Shown: positions 35,178 through 46,061 of the stretch, piece after piece
Layout of the letters: every line of letters begins with the position of its first letter
Numbering within the stretch: position 1 is the first letter of the stretch
Source: Atherix ibis
Lineage: Eukaryota > Arthropoda > Insecta > Diptera > Athericidae
Direction: 5' to 3'
NCBI GenBank assembly: GCA_958298945.1
Contig: OY282609.1
Location: 33,081,212-33,145,211, forward strand
DNA: 64,000 nucleotides
Translations under genes and position numbers: made by a program
Notes under the pieces: model-generated
Database searches by the model: none
Told to the model about the DNA's origin: nothing
The model's input: the letters and a program-made list of their open reading frames with translations, nothing else

Positions 35178-35878
35178 TATAGGGTCTTTTCATAGGAGAC
35201 CGTGTCGCCATATTTTAAATCTCACTGTCAGTTTTATAATTTAATTAAGGAAAAATACCCGCCTCAACAATGCTTGGAAATTATCCAAATTTTTATCAGA
35301 ATAGTCGTTTAATACCAAGAAAATCATCTTCTTAAATAAAAACCCATTTTCATGTCTCTCATGAAACTATTCACGTGCAATCTTTACATTCCGAAAAAGT
35401 GACCGTTTGGTATGATTTATGGTACTATCGGTCCTTATTTATTTTAAGAATAGCTCGATCATGACGTACTTTTTGTGGCCTGTATTGGAAGATATTGTGG
35501 TTTACCGAATATGTGGTTTCAACAAGACGGCGCTACGTGCCACAATCGATTTATTGCAGGAAAATTTTGACGAGTCTATAATTTTAAGCAGTACCGATGT
35601 GCAATAGCCTCGAAGAAGTTGTGATTTAACACCTTTGGACTTCTGCTTGTGGGGTTATTTGAAGTCATTGTAATAAGGCCGGATTACAGAACGCAAAATA
35701 TATCTAATAAAGCCGGATTTCTTGCATAAAGTGGTTGAAAATTGTAACCATCGTATTACTATAAACAGAACAGAGGCGACCATTTGAATAATGCTTCAAA
35801 ATAAAATAATCAATTTTTGCTCTGCCACATTTCTTTTTTGTTTTATTTGCTCACATATCATTCTTATTTAAAAACCCT
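35178..35878 (+). mobile_element. Family F-like (rosa-type) mariner, internally deleted
   Basis: The ends TAGGGTCTTTTCATAGGAG and ATTCTTATTTAAAAACCCTA are related to the F termini. Coding pieces read WPVLEDIVVYR, then FQQDGATCHNRFI (second catalytic Asp intact), FDLCLW-type third block (TPLDFCLWGY), and a C-terminal RGDHLNN remnant. Most of the N-terminal half is missing. It has diverged enough from the other F copies to be a separate subfamily. Confidence 0.7.
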
Positions 35879-36052
35879 ATATATTTGATGTACGATCTTA
35901 ACTATTACTAAATAGAAAACTATTAATAATATCACACAAACCTATACGGACCTCTATACGGACTTGAACTTTGGAGTTCAACCAAGCCCTTCGACTCCAG
36001 CCGAATCCAATTCTTACAGTTAAGAATCCTTCGTAAAGTTGTCAATGATTTA

Positions 36053-36905
36053 TTTGGTTGTTCGAAAAGTAATTTTTTTATAAGAATGAAAGACCATATT
36101 CTGGCCTTTTCTTTAAATAAATCATTCAATTTGTCCAACTGATGGCAGTACACTTCAGAATTGATAGTTGTGTTGCTCTGTAGAAGCTCAATATACAGGA
36201 TTCCTTTGAAATTCCACCAAACAGATAACTTAACCTGTTTTTCATGAATATTGGCTTTCGAAGTGCTTTCAGCCGGTTCATCTTTTCTTCTCCAGGATCT
36301 TTTGCGCGCTTAACATTGTTGTAGACAACCCATTTCTCGTCTCCAGTGATGATACGCTTCAAAAATGGATCATTTTCTTGGCGTTTGAGAAGCAAATCAT
36401 AAACGTCAGTGAGACGGCACAAATTTTTTTCCGTAAGAAGATGAGGAACCCATACGTGTATGTCGAACTTTGAGATAAAACCTAGCCATTTCAAATAATC
36501 ATGAACGGTCGAATTCGATCACTTTAATCTCTCAGCGATCTCACGAGTTGTTATTCGTCGTGGTGCATCTGGCCTTCCAGAACGTGGTGCATCTTCGAGA
36601 TTGGCACTGGCGCTCAATTAACACATCTTCTCCATAAACATCGGATAAATTTTTCTTGCTTGAACAGCATGTCTATCTTTTCTATAGTAAAAAAGTAAAA
36701 TATGCCGAAAATACTGTTTTTCACTTTCCATATTTAAAAGTGTATCAACCAAAAACTACAGTGCTTCGAATCAATCGAAGCTTTCACAAGCAAACCTTGC
36801 TATGTCAGCTGTCAAAAAATACATATGATTATGCGGCTTAAGTGTGAAGTTGGTTATAAAAAATACAATTAAGTCCTCTGTTGGGAAAAAATGAAATTAC
36901 TATCA
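36053..36905 (-). mobile_element. Family B mariner, right end truncated
   Basis: Starts TTGGTTGTTCGAAAAGTAAT after TA (36051-36052). The minus strand keeps a 122-codon open stretch: KWLGFISKFD, LLTEKNLCR, LLLKRQENDPFLKR, the first catalytic block IITGDEKWVVYNNVKR, and LSYLFGGISKE. The second and third Asp motifs are deleted. The right end stops at GAAATTACTAT, short of the consensus terminus. Confidence 0.8.
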
Positions 36906-39900
36906 ATATGTTCGTAATATTGTAATGTCATCCACAGTGGCTAAATGTTCCTTTTCTCCATAATGCCTTCCTGCAACGTTACAAGAAATTTGATGGCCTC
37001 TTTTGCTAACCAACTATGCTCTCTTTCCCTTCCCAGAGTTATCTATCGTTAGTTTAAATTGAAATTATTCCTGAGATATTTTGCGTAATATAAGTATTTA
37101 CTCGATGAGATTCAATTGCGTACGCATATGCAGTAAAGAGAATATTTCGATCTCTTTTTTAATTATTCTAGAGAGACGAAAGAGAGCGTTTCTTGATCTT
37201 CTCTAAAGTCCGCCATTTTGAATTCGGTCAAAGAAATTCAGCCAATTGAAGATTCTCTCTGTAATTTTATGCATTTTTACATGATCGATAAAAATTAATT
37301 AAAAGTAAATTTTTTGTTTTTTAACTACTACTTTGATTGGTTTTACCTAAAAAGTGAACCTGTGCAAAAGTTATAACAATTTTTCTAATACTCGTTAGTA
37401 TTTACATCTGATTGTAAGTTAATTGCAATTTACTAACCTATTTTTCCAGTACGGATGTACTTTTTTTTAGTATGAAAAATAATTTTTTAAACAAATGTTA
37501 TATATTAAAGTACATATAAATTAACCAGTACTAATATGCATGTACATACACGTACCTATCAACTTGAATGACTGTTATCATAAGCATGCGTATTTCGTAA
37601 TTTCTTAACGTTCAAAATGGTGGTACACTTTTACTACTGAAAATATTTATTGCCAACTATTCAAAGGCTATTTTTATTTAAAGGAAAATTCAATCATTTT
37701 TATAAAGTGTATTTTTCATAAATTTATTTTTGAAAAGTTTTCTATCGATTTAAACAAATTCCCGAACTTTTTCCTGAATTTTCTAGTTGTATTAAATCTC
37801 CTTTGCGCTGTTTGTAAGGAAAATGCTAACATTTTTGGGGGTACTTTTCAAGTAGCGAAAGTACTTTCCGAACAACCCAATAATTCTCTTGGTTTCCCAA
37901 AAGAACCAATAAATTGGCAGCCGACAATTGATAAGGTATCCAAACGTCGTACCGCGAAACCATCCCCATACGCTTTAAATGTGTTAATACGGTTGATTAG
38001 TTGACTCCCATCAAATTTCCGAAGTTTTTCCTGAATTTTTTAGTTGTACTAATCTCTTTTACACTGTTTGCAATTATAAGCTATTTCAATTTAATTATTT
38101 AATAACCGGTTTCTTTTTCGTCTTTTAATAGTAGAAATATATTTGCAATAATCTTCTTGTACGCTATTTGTATATTCGGCAGAGATTTTATAAAAAACTC
38201 TCTCATATGTCCAAGTAAAATTGCAGATTTAAATGTAGATTTTAATGAATTTTATCTTTTTCTCGATTTGCTTATTTACTATCTTTACAAAGTAAATCGA
38301 ATATAGAATATCTGTTTTGAAGGAATATATCTGTTTCCATATATCATTTGCAATTAAATTTATTGAATATTTTAAACCACAAGCGATTACTTGATTCAGT
38401 GTACCCAAATTTGTTTTATTCAGCTCTGACTTTAAAAATTCGATTAGGAATAATTGTGCCTGCAGACTATTTATATGAAAAAAAAAATGATTTGAATCTT
38501 CCAAAAATATTTGATGGTTTTTTGAACAAGAAAAAATGTTTTTTTCTAAAAAAAAAATTGAATGTTGAACAAATTTTAGTATAGAATTTTTTTTAAAACA
38601 ATTCTTAAGTATTTTGGTTTATTGTTTTGTGTGGGTTTATATGTAAGGTGGGTGTGTCAGAATTGCATGGCTACCATTTGATAAGTTCCATGAAAGCTAA
38701 AAGAATTTTTCCTTGATTCTTTGAACTAACATTTAAATCACTTTCAATTAATTTGCAGCATTGCTTACTAGAAATACGTAGTTATGTAGTTTAGTTTGCA
38801 TTATTCTACAATTAAATATTACCATATATTAGAAACAATAAAATTTTTATAATATACTATAATTGTGTAGAGATGATTGAAGGATATTTCAGACTTTTTA
38901 ATTTTGTTTTACAGATAAATCAGCTGGAAATAGCTACAAAAAAAAGAAGTAATAAATATTTGTATCTAAACTTAATACGATTATTTCTTCTCGTTAAATA
39001 TGTTTACTGGAGAAAAATTATTAAAAATAATAGAAAAATATTAATTACAGATAAAAAAAAAATTCAAAATTTGCATAATTTTCCTTAAGTGGTGTAAAAA
39101 AAAAGCTTTTTTGTGGCCTTAGGAAATTACTATAGATTTGTTCAAAATTTTTCATTGAGAAATACCAATTTCCATGCGATTTAAAATTTTAGAATAAAAA
39201 TGAAAATTAAAAATAAAGGAAATCGTAAAATTTCAACTAAATCTGTGATGGAGATACGATTAAAGAACATTTTACAATTATGTCTGAAATATCCTTAAGA
39301 AAATGTAGTAAAAATTTTTTGTTTAAATTTTATTACATGCACATTTATCCCAAGGTAATTATTATAAATTTACATATCTTAAAAAAGAGTAAATTTTATG
39401 ATAAAATTTAATGCCTAAAGTTTATTATTCAATTTAAGCTAATAAACTTACAGTTTTATATCAATTTTCATAATATTTTTATACATTTGTTTTTATTTTG
39501 TGTAATTGTAAATATTAAATTTAATTTGTGATAATAGATATGCTATAATTTAAATACTTACTTTTATATGATGGACCATTTTATTATTTTAAATTAACAC
39601 AATCCTTCGAATCTCTTCAAAGATAATGGAAGGTAATTGATTTTGTTCTTCAGTTTCACGTCTAATCAAAAAATTGAACTGAACAGCTTTAACCAAGCAA
39701 TTGATTTGGAAGAATGTTCAAAACCTTACCTATTTAATTACAGTTGATTTTTTTTTTTAAATTCTTAAAATATCTTTATGGTAACCGTCTTTATTTTGTC
39801 TTCCAACCTTCTAATTTTTATTACTTAGTTTTCCTTAAATTGTCAGGAATCTAAGAATTTTTTTTGGATACTAGCCTCCGTATAAGAAACTATTTATAAT

Positions 39901-40215
39901 CCCTTTTAGTATATTTGACTAAATATAGTAATAGTATCAATGTCATTATTTTAGATGAAAAATTTCAAGATCCATACACAGAAGCGTCAGATAATTTCAA
40001 GATCCATACATTATGTTGTTAATTGTGAATGACTTCACGAACGATACCTTTAGTACACGTAATTGGTAGAATAGACCTGCCTTATGTGTTCGAGGGAAAA
40101 TTTCTAAAGTGTTATCCATTTCGTAGTAATAACTTACCTCAAATCTCGCTCTAAGACTATAATAATTATAAAACTGAACTAACAATTGCTAACACTTAAA
40201 AAAAATTAAAGAACA
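36906..40215. other. Long intron stretch; one solo family B end
   Basis: Mostly A+T-rich with no recognised gene. At about 37861-37882, GTACTTTCCGAACAACCCAA matches the family B 5' terminus, but no internal B sequence is attached. TTCAAGATCCATACA occurs twice near 39965-40012. Confidence 0.5.
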
Positions 40216-41580
40216 GATTGTGTAAAGGCTTGTGCTTAATCGTAAAGCACGCTTTACCAAACATATTGCTACTGTTAGTAGAAGTGTGGCGGAAGATCTA
40301 AATTTATTGATTTCATTTCCTCGCAGCATTTGGGCTTGTCTTACAGTACATTGTAGTGCATTTTGCATTTTGACTTACATCTCCATCAAGATATTCCGAG
40401 TGAATGTTGGAACAATTAATTGGCTTTGAATGCTGATTTTTGGAGTAAAATTTTCTTCAGTGATTATACGAGGTCTGTTCAAAAAGTATCGCGAATATTG
40501 AATTTAAGGGGACATTGAATATTGGCGGAAAACAAAGCCGCACGAGCCAAGGCCGAAAAAAGCGCGCCAAGTTCGGTCGAATGTGAAGGTTTTTCTTACA
40601 GTTTTCTTCGATTGCAGGGATAAATTGCTTACAGTTTTCTTCCATCATGAGTTCTTGCCACAGGGTAGAACGGTCCACAAGGAATATTATCTGCAAGTTA
40701 TGCGCAAGTTGCGCGAAGCAATCCGCCAGAAACGCATGGATTTGTTGAAGAACAAAAATTGGCTTTTGCATCATGATAACGCCCCTGCTCACACATCGTT
40801 GCTTGTACGCGAATTTTTGGCCAAAAACAACACACTAATAATGTCGCAGCCACCGTATTCCCCAGATCTGGTCCCCTGTGACTTTTTCTTGTTTCCGAAA
40901 CAGGTTCTTTGATCCATTTTTTGGAATGGGCAAAAATCGAAGACGAGCCAAAACATGTGCAAGCAAAGCAGCTGTCAAAAATTAACTCAACGTTCAAAAA
41001 GGCCGAACATAAGTAAGAGACATGAGTAGCAATATAACGCCACAAAAAATCGAAAATCGAATACACGAGTACGTAACCCGCGGAAATTCTAAATTCGCGA
41101 TACTTTTTGAACACACCTCGTACGTCAATAGGTGAAATTTCTGTTTATATTGTTCATTTTAATCTGAAAGTATCACTAGTTCGTTATTCTTTGGAAATGA
41201 AGAAGGAAGAAGACGTTGTTTGGCTTAAATTTGAAGATTTTTATTTGGACCGTATATGTTTAACAACAAAACAGTTCCATAGGTCACAAACACGACAAAT
41301 TTTTGCTGAATTGTGTGAAAATCTCCCAGAGCACGTAATTTTGAGATTTGGTGCGTTCAATTGGTCTTCACGATCCTGCAATTTGATGCCATTCAACTTT
41401 TTCTTGTCAAGCTGCGCGAAAGATCGTGTTTACGCAGACAATCCTCAAACTTAGAGCATTTAAAAACAACATCCGTCAAGTAATAAGCGAGTTGCAGACT
41501 CAAATGTATGACAAAGTCATAAAAAATTTCCCTTAAAAAATCGAGTCCTGCAAGAAATCTTGTGGTGGGTATTTTATTTA
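40216..41580 (+). mobile_element. Rosa-type (F-related) transposase remnant split by a family A insertion
   Basis: Left of the insert, the + strand reads TVSRSVAEDLN, then NADFWSKIFFSD at 40435-40464, the first catalytic block of rosa-type transposases (normally FSDEAHF). Right of it come LKFEDFYLDRICL, RSQTRQIFAELCENLPEHVI, then WSSRSCNLMPFNFFL, corresponding to WPPRSCDLTPLDFFLWG, then KDRVYADNPQT. The third catalytic Asp is Asn, and the QQDGATCH motif is unrecognisable. Termini were not located. Confidence 0.65.
40469..41120 (+). mobile_element. Family A mariner derivative with two 5'-type ends, copy 3
   Basis: Flanked by TA at 40467-40468 and 41121-41122. The left 5' end is reduced to about 40 bases (CGAGGTCTGTTCAAAAAGTA), followed by internal transposase: KVFLTVFFDC, QGRTVHKEYYLQVMRKL, LLHHDNAPAHTSLLVREF, PPYSPDLVPCDFFLFPK. 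It then crosses into the inverted 5' end at the breakpoint shared with copies 1 and 2. The second and third catalytic Asp are present, but the first block and the whole N-terminus are missing. A 27-base direct repeat (TTGCTTACAGTTTTCTTC type) lies near 40590-40640. Confidence 0.85.
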
Positions 41581-41997
41581 ACTACACTTTAAGGAAGAGA
41601 AATTGGATAATCCTTTATTTGCGGTATAATCCATCTTTCAATTACTCTCTTTCTCTCCGCCTGTCATATTTTCTAGTCAAAACTATTCTGATAATTCGGT
41701 TTTTATTCAATCCTTAGATATTTGCTATTCATTAGCTAAATGCAATTGCCCACTTTCCTATTTACATAACAATCCATGTGCATCTTAACTGCCAAAGCAT
41801 CCATGTATGTCATCTTAAATTGAGATCTATAATTTTCCGTTAAATTTCAAGTTTACTTAATTATAATAACCTTTATAAAAAGTACCTCAAGGTATAATTA
41901 GACTTTTAGTATTTTATTGAAATTGATTACCAAAAATTACTCTTAATTCCCTTTTTTTTAGTGGAAAAGCGTCAATTTATCGGTTAGTCTTGATATA
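41581..41997. other. Intron sequence without recognisable elements
   Basis: A+T-rich DNA. No supported feature. Confidence 0.5.
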
Positions 41998-43261
41998 CCA
42001 GGAGTATAAGCTAAAATCCGCGGTTTGGTCATAGATGGCATGAGTGAGCGTATTAAGCTACCATGTGCACGCCATACTTTTTTTATGAGTTTGACATCTG
42101 TCAACATTAATTAGAGCACATTGTTTGCAATTTCGCACAACCACATACATTTTTCCTTTGGTAATCATGTCTAGTTTTGTGCCAGAAAAAGAGCATATGC
42201 GGGAAGCTCTGCTTTTCTGCTTTAATTTGAAGAAAGCGGCTGCCGAATCGCATCGAATGCTTATGGAGGCCTATGGTGACAGTGCTTTATTGGAAACAAT
42301 GTGCCGAGATTGGTTTTGTCAGCTCAAAGGCCGCAATTTTGACTTGTGGGACAAGAAGCGTGAAAATCGGCTTAGGAAGGTTGAGGACCATGAATTGTAG
42401 GCTCTTTTGGACGAAGACGATACCCAATCGCAAAAAATGCTCGCCCAGGCAATTGGGTGTTACTCAACCAGCCAATTCCATGCGTCTGCGTGCCATGGAG
42501 AAGATTGAAAAGATCGGAAAATGGGTGCCGCGTGAATTGAACGATAGGCAGATGGAGCGACGCCAACACACATGTAAAATCTTGCTTGCCAAACCAAAAA
42601 GAAAGTCGTTCCTGCATCGGATTGTAACAGGCGATGAAAAGTGGATATATTTCGAAAAGCCTAAACACAAGAAATCGTGGGTTGATCCTGACCAACCATC
42701 AACATCTTCCCCAAGACCAAATCGCTTCGAACGGAAGACGATGCTGTGCGTTTGGTGGGATCAGCAGGGTATCGTCTACTATAAGATGTTGAAACCTGGT
42801 GAAACTATAAATACCCACCGCTACCACCAACAACTGATCAAATTGCAACGTGCTCTGCGTGAAAAAAGGACGAATTATCAACAAAGACATGACAAGCTGA
42901 TTTTCCTTCACGAGAACGTACCATTGCACACGTCAAAAATGGTCCGAAACTACTTAGTGACACTCAACTGGGAGGTGCTACCCCACCCCGCGTATTCACC
43001 AGACCAAGCCCTTTCCGACTACCACCTGTTTTCGTCGATGGGCCACGCGCTCGCTGAGCAGCACTTCGATTCTTACGAAGACGTCCGAAAATGGCTTGAT
43101 GAGTGGTTTGCCTCGAAAGAGAAGAAATTTTTTCGGCGCGGTATCCACAAATTGCCCGAGAGATGGGAAAAATATGTAGCTAGCGAGGGCGAGTTCTTTG
43201 AATCAATTTGTTTTTGCTTTCAACAAATTTATTCAAAGTACTAATAAAGCTTATACACCTG
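41998..43261 (+). mobile_element. Family D (Mos1-like, mauritiana) mariner, most complete copy
   Basis: Begins CCAGGAGTATAAGC after TA and ends GCTTATACACCTG. At 1264 bp it is close to the size of Mos1 (about 1.29 kb). The 5' untranslated region contains ATGAGTTTGACATCTGTCAA, shared by all D copies here. It carries one transposase with few disruptions. Confidence 0.9.
42167..43244 (+). pseudogene. Mos1-like mariner transposase with stop, frameshift and Asp-to-Glu change
   Basis: ATG 42167 opens MSSFVPEKEHMREALLFC, matching the mauritiana-subfamily start. The first 77 codons (helix-turn-helix, LKKAAAESHRMLMEAYG) end at TAG 42398. A one-base insertion near 42450 shifts the frame, after which about 265 codons stay open: LGVTQP, the WVPRELNDRQMERR linker, first catalytic block IVTGDEKWIYFEK, MLCVWWDQQG, second block IFLHENVPLH (HDN to HEN), third block ALSDYHLF, and the C-terminal IHKLPERWEKYVASEG. 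The normal stop is lost. Family length is about 345 residues. This is the youngest-looking transposase in the window, yet still disabled at three places. Confidence 0.9.
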
Positions 43262-43827
43262 ATATAATCCCCAATTTTTTGGAACTCTTAAATAGAGTTA
43301 AATTTCTCCATCATATCTAATTTTTATTAACTAATATCAGTTGTTGTTTTTAAAAAAAAAATATTATTGGAATTTATCCAAAATGGAAATACTAAATATT
43401 ATGGAAAATCTTATACACGTAAAAAATATGAACAAAATTATATTTTTGCGATTGTAAATAATTATTTTTTGTCACCATCACACTAAAAATTTATTATAAT
43501 ATTTAAAAAAGTAAATGCACCTCATCGTATCTTAAGTACTTAACAATACATAAAAATATTATTTACACAATTAATATTGTTTAATTTGTAATATTTTTTT
43601 TATATGCAATTACGTAGAATTAAGTAAATTTTATACATATTCTATTGTAAATAACATTTGCATGAATAGAATTAGTTTGTAGCTGTTTCGATCGATAATC
43701 AATTAAAGTGCAATTCATTTAAATAGCATTTGAAATTAATGTGCAATAAAAAATACATCAACTTAAATACAATAGAATTGTTGGTTAATGCGATTACATA
43801 TTGACTACATTGAAAATAATTTTACAG
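43262..43827. other. Intron A 3' end
   Basis: A+T-rich DNA leading to the acceptor AATAATTTTACAG. No transposon was recognised. Confidence 0.6.
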
Positions 43828-44012
43828 GTAAAGTCGATGAGAAGGCGACTCAGCTGCACGCGATTGCATCCCTTAAAGTGCTTTTGGATGCAACTAAACC
43901 GCAACGTGGAGGTGCAACTACATCGGCTGCCAATCATGTTAAAATCAATTTAAAGGAAACTACATTGGCTAGCGATCGTCCAAATGGCAACATTGATACA
44001 ATCATCGATTCG
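43828..44012 (+). CDS. Host gene internal exon 2 (unidentified protein)
   Basis: The 185-nt open exon lies between acceptor TTTTACAG and donor TTCG|GTAATT. The first two bases complete the Gly codon begun at 1839, so the protein continues HDG then KVDEKATQLHAIASLKVLLD, an amphipathic helix-like stretch. It is followed by a polar linker (TKPQRGGATTSAANHVKIN) and ends in NGNIDTIIDS at a codon boundary. Its composition is higher in G+C than the flanks. The helical block could belong to a repeat-type (armadillo/HEAT-like) fold, but that is only a guess from the spacing of hydrophobic residues. The family is not recognised. Confidence 0.7.
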
Positions 44013-45559
44013 GTAATTTGTTTGGTGTGCGATGAATTTGAATATTGCATAATTGAAACTTTTTATATTGACATACTCTGGAATGTGTATGTACATATGA
44101 ATGTATGTATGTGGCATCGGATGTGTGTTTGAATGTTTGTTATTATTATTAAAAATACATATATTTAACTATTATATATTTGCCAAAAAAAAAACTACAA
44201 AATACTATTTATAAGGCATCAGTTGTTTTATTATATAAGAACAAACTAATTATACAATCACTTAAATAATAATAGCCAACTACCTACTTACTATCAAGGA
44301 TGATGATGTTGTTTATTTTATTTTTTTTATTAATGTTCGTTCTATGATCAAATACAAACAAAAAAATAAAGTATAAAAATTCATTAAAAGCACACACTCA
44401 AGCATAAAACCACATAAGGAAATTTATACCAACATTAGTTTCTGCTGCTCATATTAGTTTCGATTTGATTTTTCAATATTTCACCTTTTCTTACAAATAA
44501 CAACAAAACTAAAAACTATTTTTATATTTTTTTCTCTAGGAAGCTATTTTCTGATATAATAACGCTACTTTAATGAATAAGAAATAGAAGAACCTTTTTT
44601 TTTTTAATTATTGATTGCATTTTTGTGCATTTTGTCTCAACAATTAATTTTGTTTTATTAATTATTTGTTCAATTATATTTTCTTAGTGCTAATAATGAT
44701 AACAATAAAAATAATCGCTGAAATATTATATATAATATTGTTAATATTTTTTTTTGACCATCTAATAAATAATATAATACGAGTATGATAAAAATTTACT
44801 TTTAATTTAAATCAATTTTTTTTTTAGATTTTCACTTTTATTTATAAAAAAAAAAGTAAGTTGCAATAAATTAAAAAAAAAACCTTTTAAAAATAACAAT
44901 TAAATTATTTTATACAGTGGGGGACAAAATGCGCAGTTATTATCATTACTATAACTGTTAACATATTCCATTGGGACAGTAAATGCCCAATGGAAAGCAA
45001 AATTTACTGACAGAAGTAAAATATAACCTTAAAATAGTCAACAAGAATACTGAGTTTACTCACACATAAACAATAAAAACAAAAATATGACACTTCAACA
45101 TAACCAACGAACCCGCTAAGCCATCTATTTTCATTTTGGGAACTAAAATCCCCCTACCGTAAATTGTATGCGTAACTACTTATGCGAACTACTCATTTGT
45201 CTAAAATACGTCAATAAAAAACATCAAATATTAATGTTTCATTTGTTTTTTCAGTAAACGAAACTTCTGATTTGTTTTAACAAGCAAAAACTTGTACAGT
45301 AGGAAAAGTCCTTAGAAATCTTGATATCTACAAATCTACTTCTCCAGATAGTATCTAGCCAACAGTTCTGTAGAGGTGCTGTTCCAAACTGGTAAAACCA
45401 GTGTGTAAGCTTTTCCACCTTTTCATTTCTTGTGGAATTTTTCCGAATAGATGGAAAAGAGCATTTGAACGAGTCCCCAAAAAAGCGGGTCCTCTCCCTC
45501 CTCCAATTACCAACCCATTGCACATTATTGTCCTTGATATTTGAAGGTTTTTCTGGGGA
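44013..45559. other. Intron B 5' part, no clear element
   Basis: A+T-rich DNA. A possible Tc1-like terminus (ACAGTGGGGGACAAAATG) lies at about 44918. A 90-codon minus-strand frame at 45251-45523 adjoins the integrase scrap but matches nothing I recognise. Confidence 0.45.
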
Positions 45560-45845
45560 GTATAGGATTTGACAGAGTATTGCTATTGCCTCCTGATACG
45601 GTATAGCAAACGCCTCTGGCTATTTCGTAAAGCAGTCTATCACTTCGAGTATGTACTGGTTTCCGGTTTTCGTAGTAGGGAAAGGTCCTGCTACGTTCAG
45701 CACTATCCTTTCCCATGGAGCACCGATATTGTAAAGTTTCATCGCACTTCTAATTCTTGTCTGTAGCCCTTTTACAGCTCCTACACTTGCGGCACAAATC
45801 TTCACCACGGCTGTTAATCCATTAAAACCTCTGACGAGGTAGCTT
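45560..45845 (-). mobile_element. Gypsy-type integrase fragment, uninterrupted copy
   Basis: The minus strand encodes the end of the zinc-binding region (ICAASVGAVKG; the CxxC is partly lost) and the start of the integrase core (KLYNIGAPWERIVLNVAGPF, then GNQYILEVIDCFTK). Only the second part of the core's first catalytic region (VIDCFTK) remains, and a stop follows. This scrap preserves the uninterrupted sequence CTTTTACAGCTCCTAC, which shows where the D element landed in the other copy. Confidence 0.75.
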
Positions 45846-46061
45846 TAAATTGTGTATCGTTAAACTCCGCTGATGACTAACACTCTCAGTTTTTCATATT
45901 TGTTTCTCAATTCTCATTATTGTATGGTAAACTTATTAAATTTCGATGTATTCAGCATATTACTATGGGGCTCAAAGCACAGCGTGGACGTTAATATTTA
46001 CAAAACACACGGCTGTCTCTTATCTCTAAAGCGAAACTGATGGAAAAAATTCCAATGTATA

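Larger units (their letters stand above)
1840..43827 (+). other. Host intron A (about 42 kb), transposon-filled
   Basis: Bounded by donor GTGAGT at 1840 and acceptor AATTTTACAG ending at 43827. Joining the exons preserves the frame through a split glycine codon. The intron holds copies or scraps of eight mariner-type families and three non-LTR retrotransposons, in both orientations. Confidence 0.65.

Noticed and set aside
43828..44132. Exon 2 reading through its donor to a longer frame ending at 44132
   Set aside because: Downstream codons turn A+T-rich with a Cys/Tyr/His/Met-rich translation. The GTAATT donor and phase match to exon 3 fit splicing at 44012.
45251..45523. 90-codon minus-strand frame beside the integrase scrap
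   Set aside because: Could be a continuation of the Gypsy pol gene, but it shows none of its motifs.
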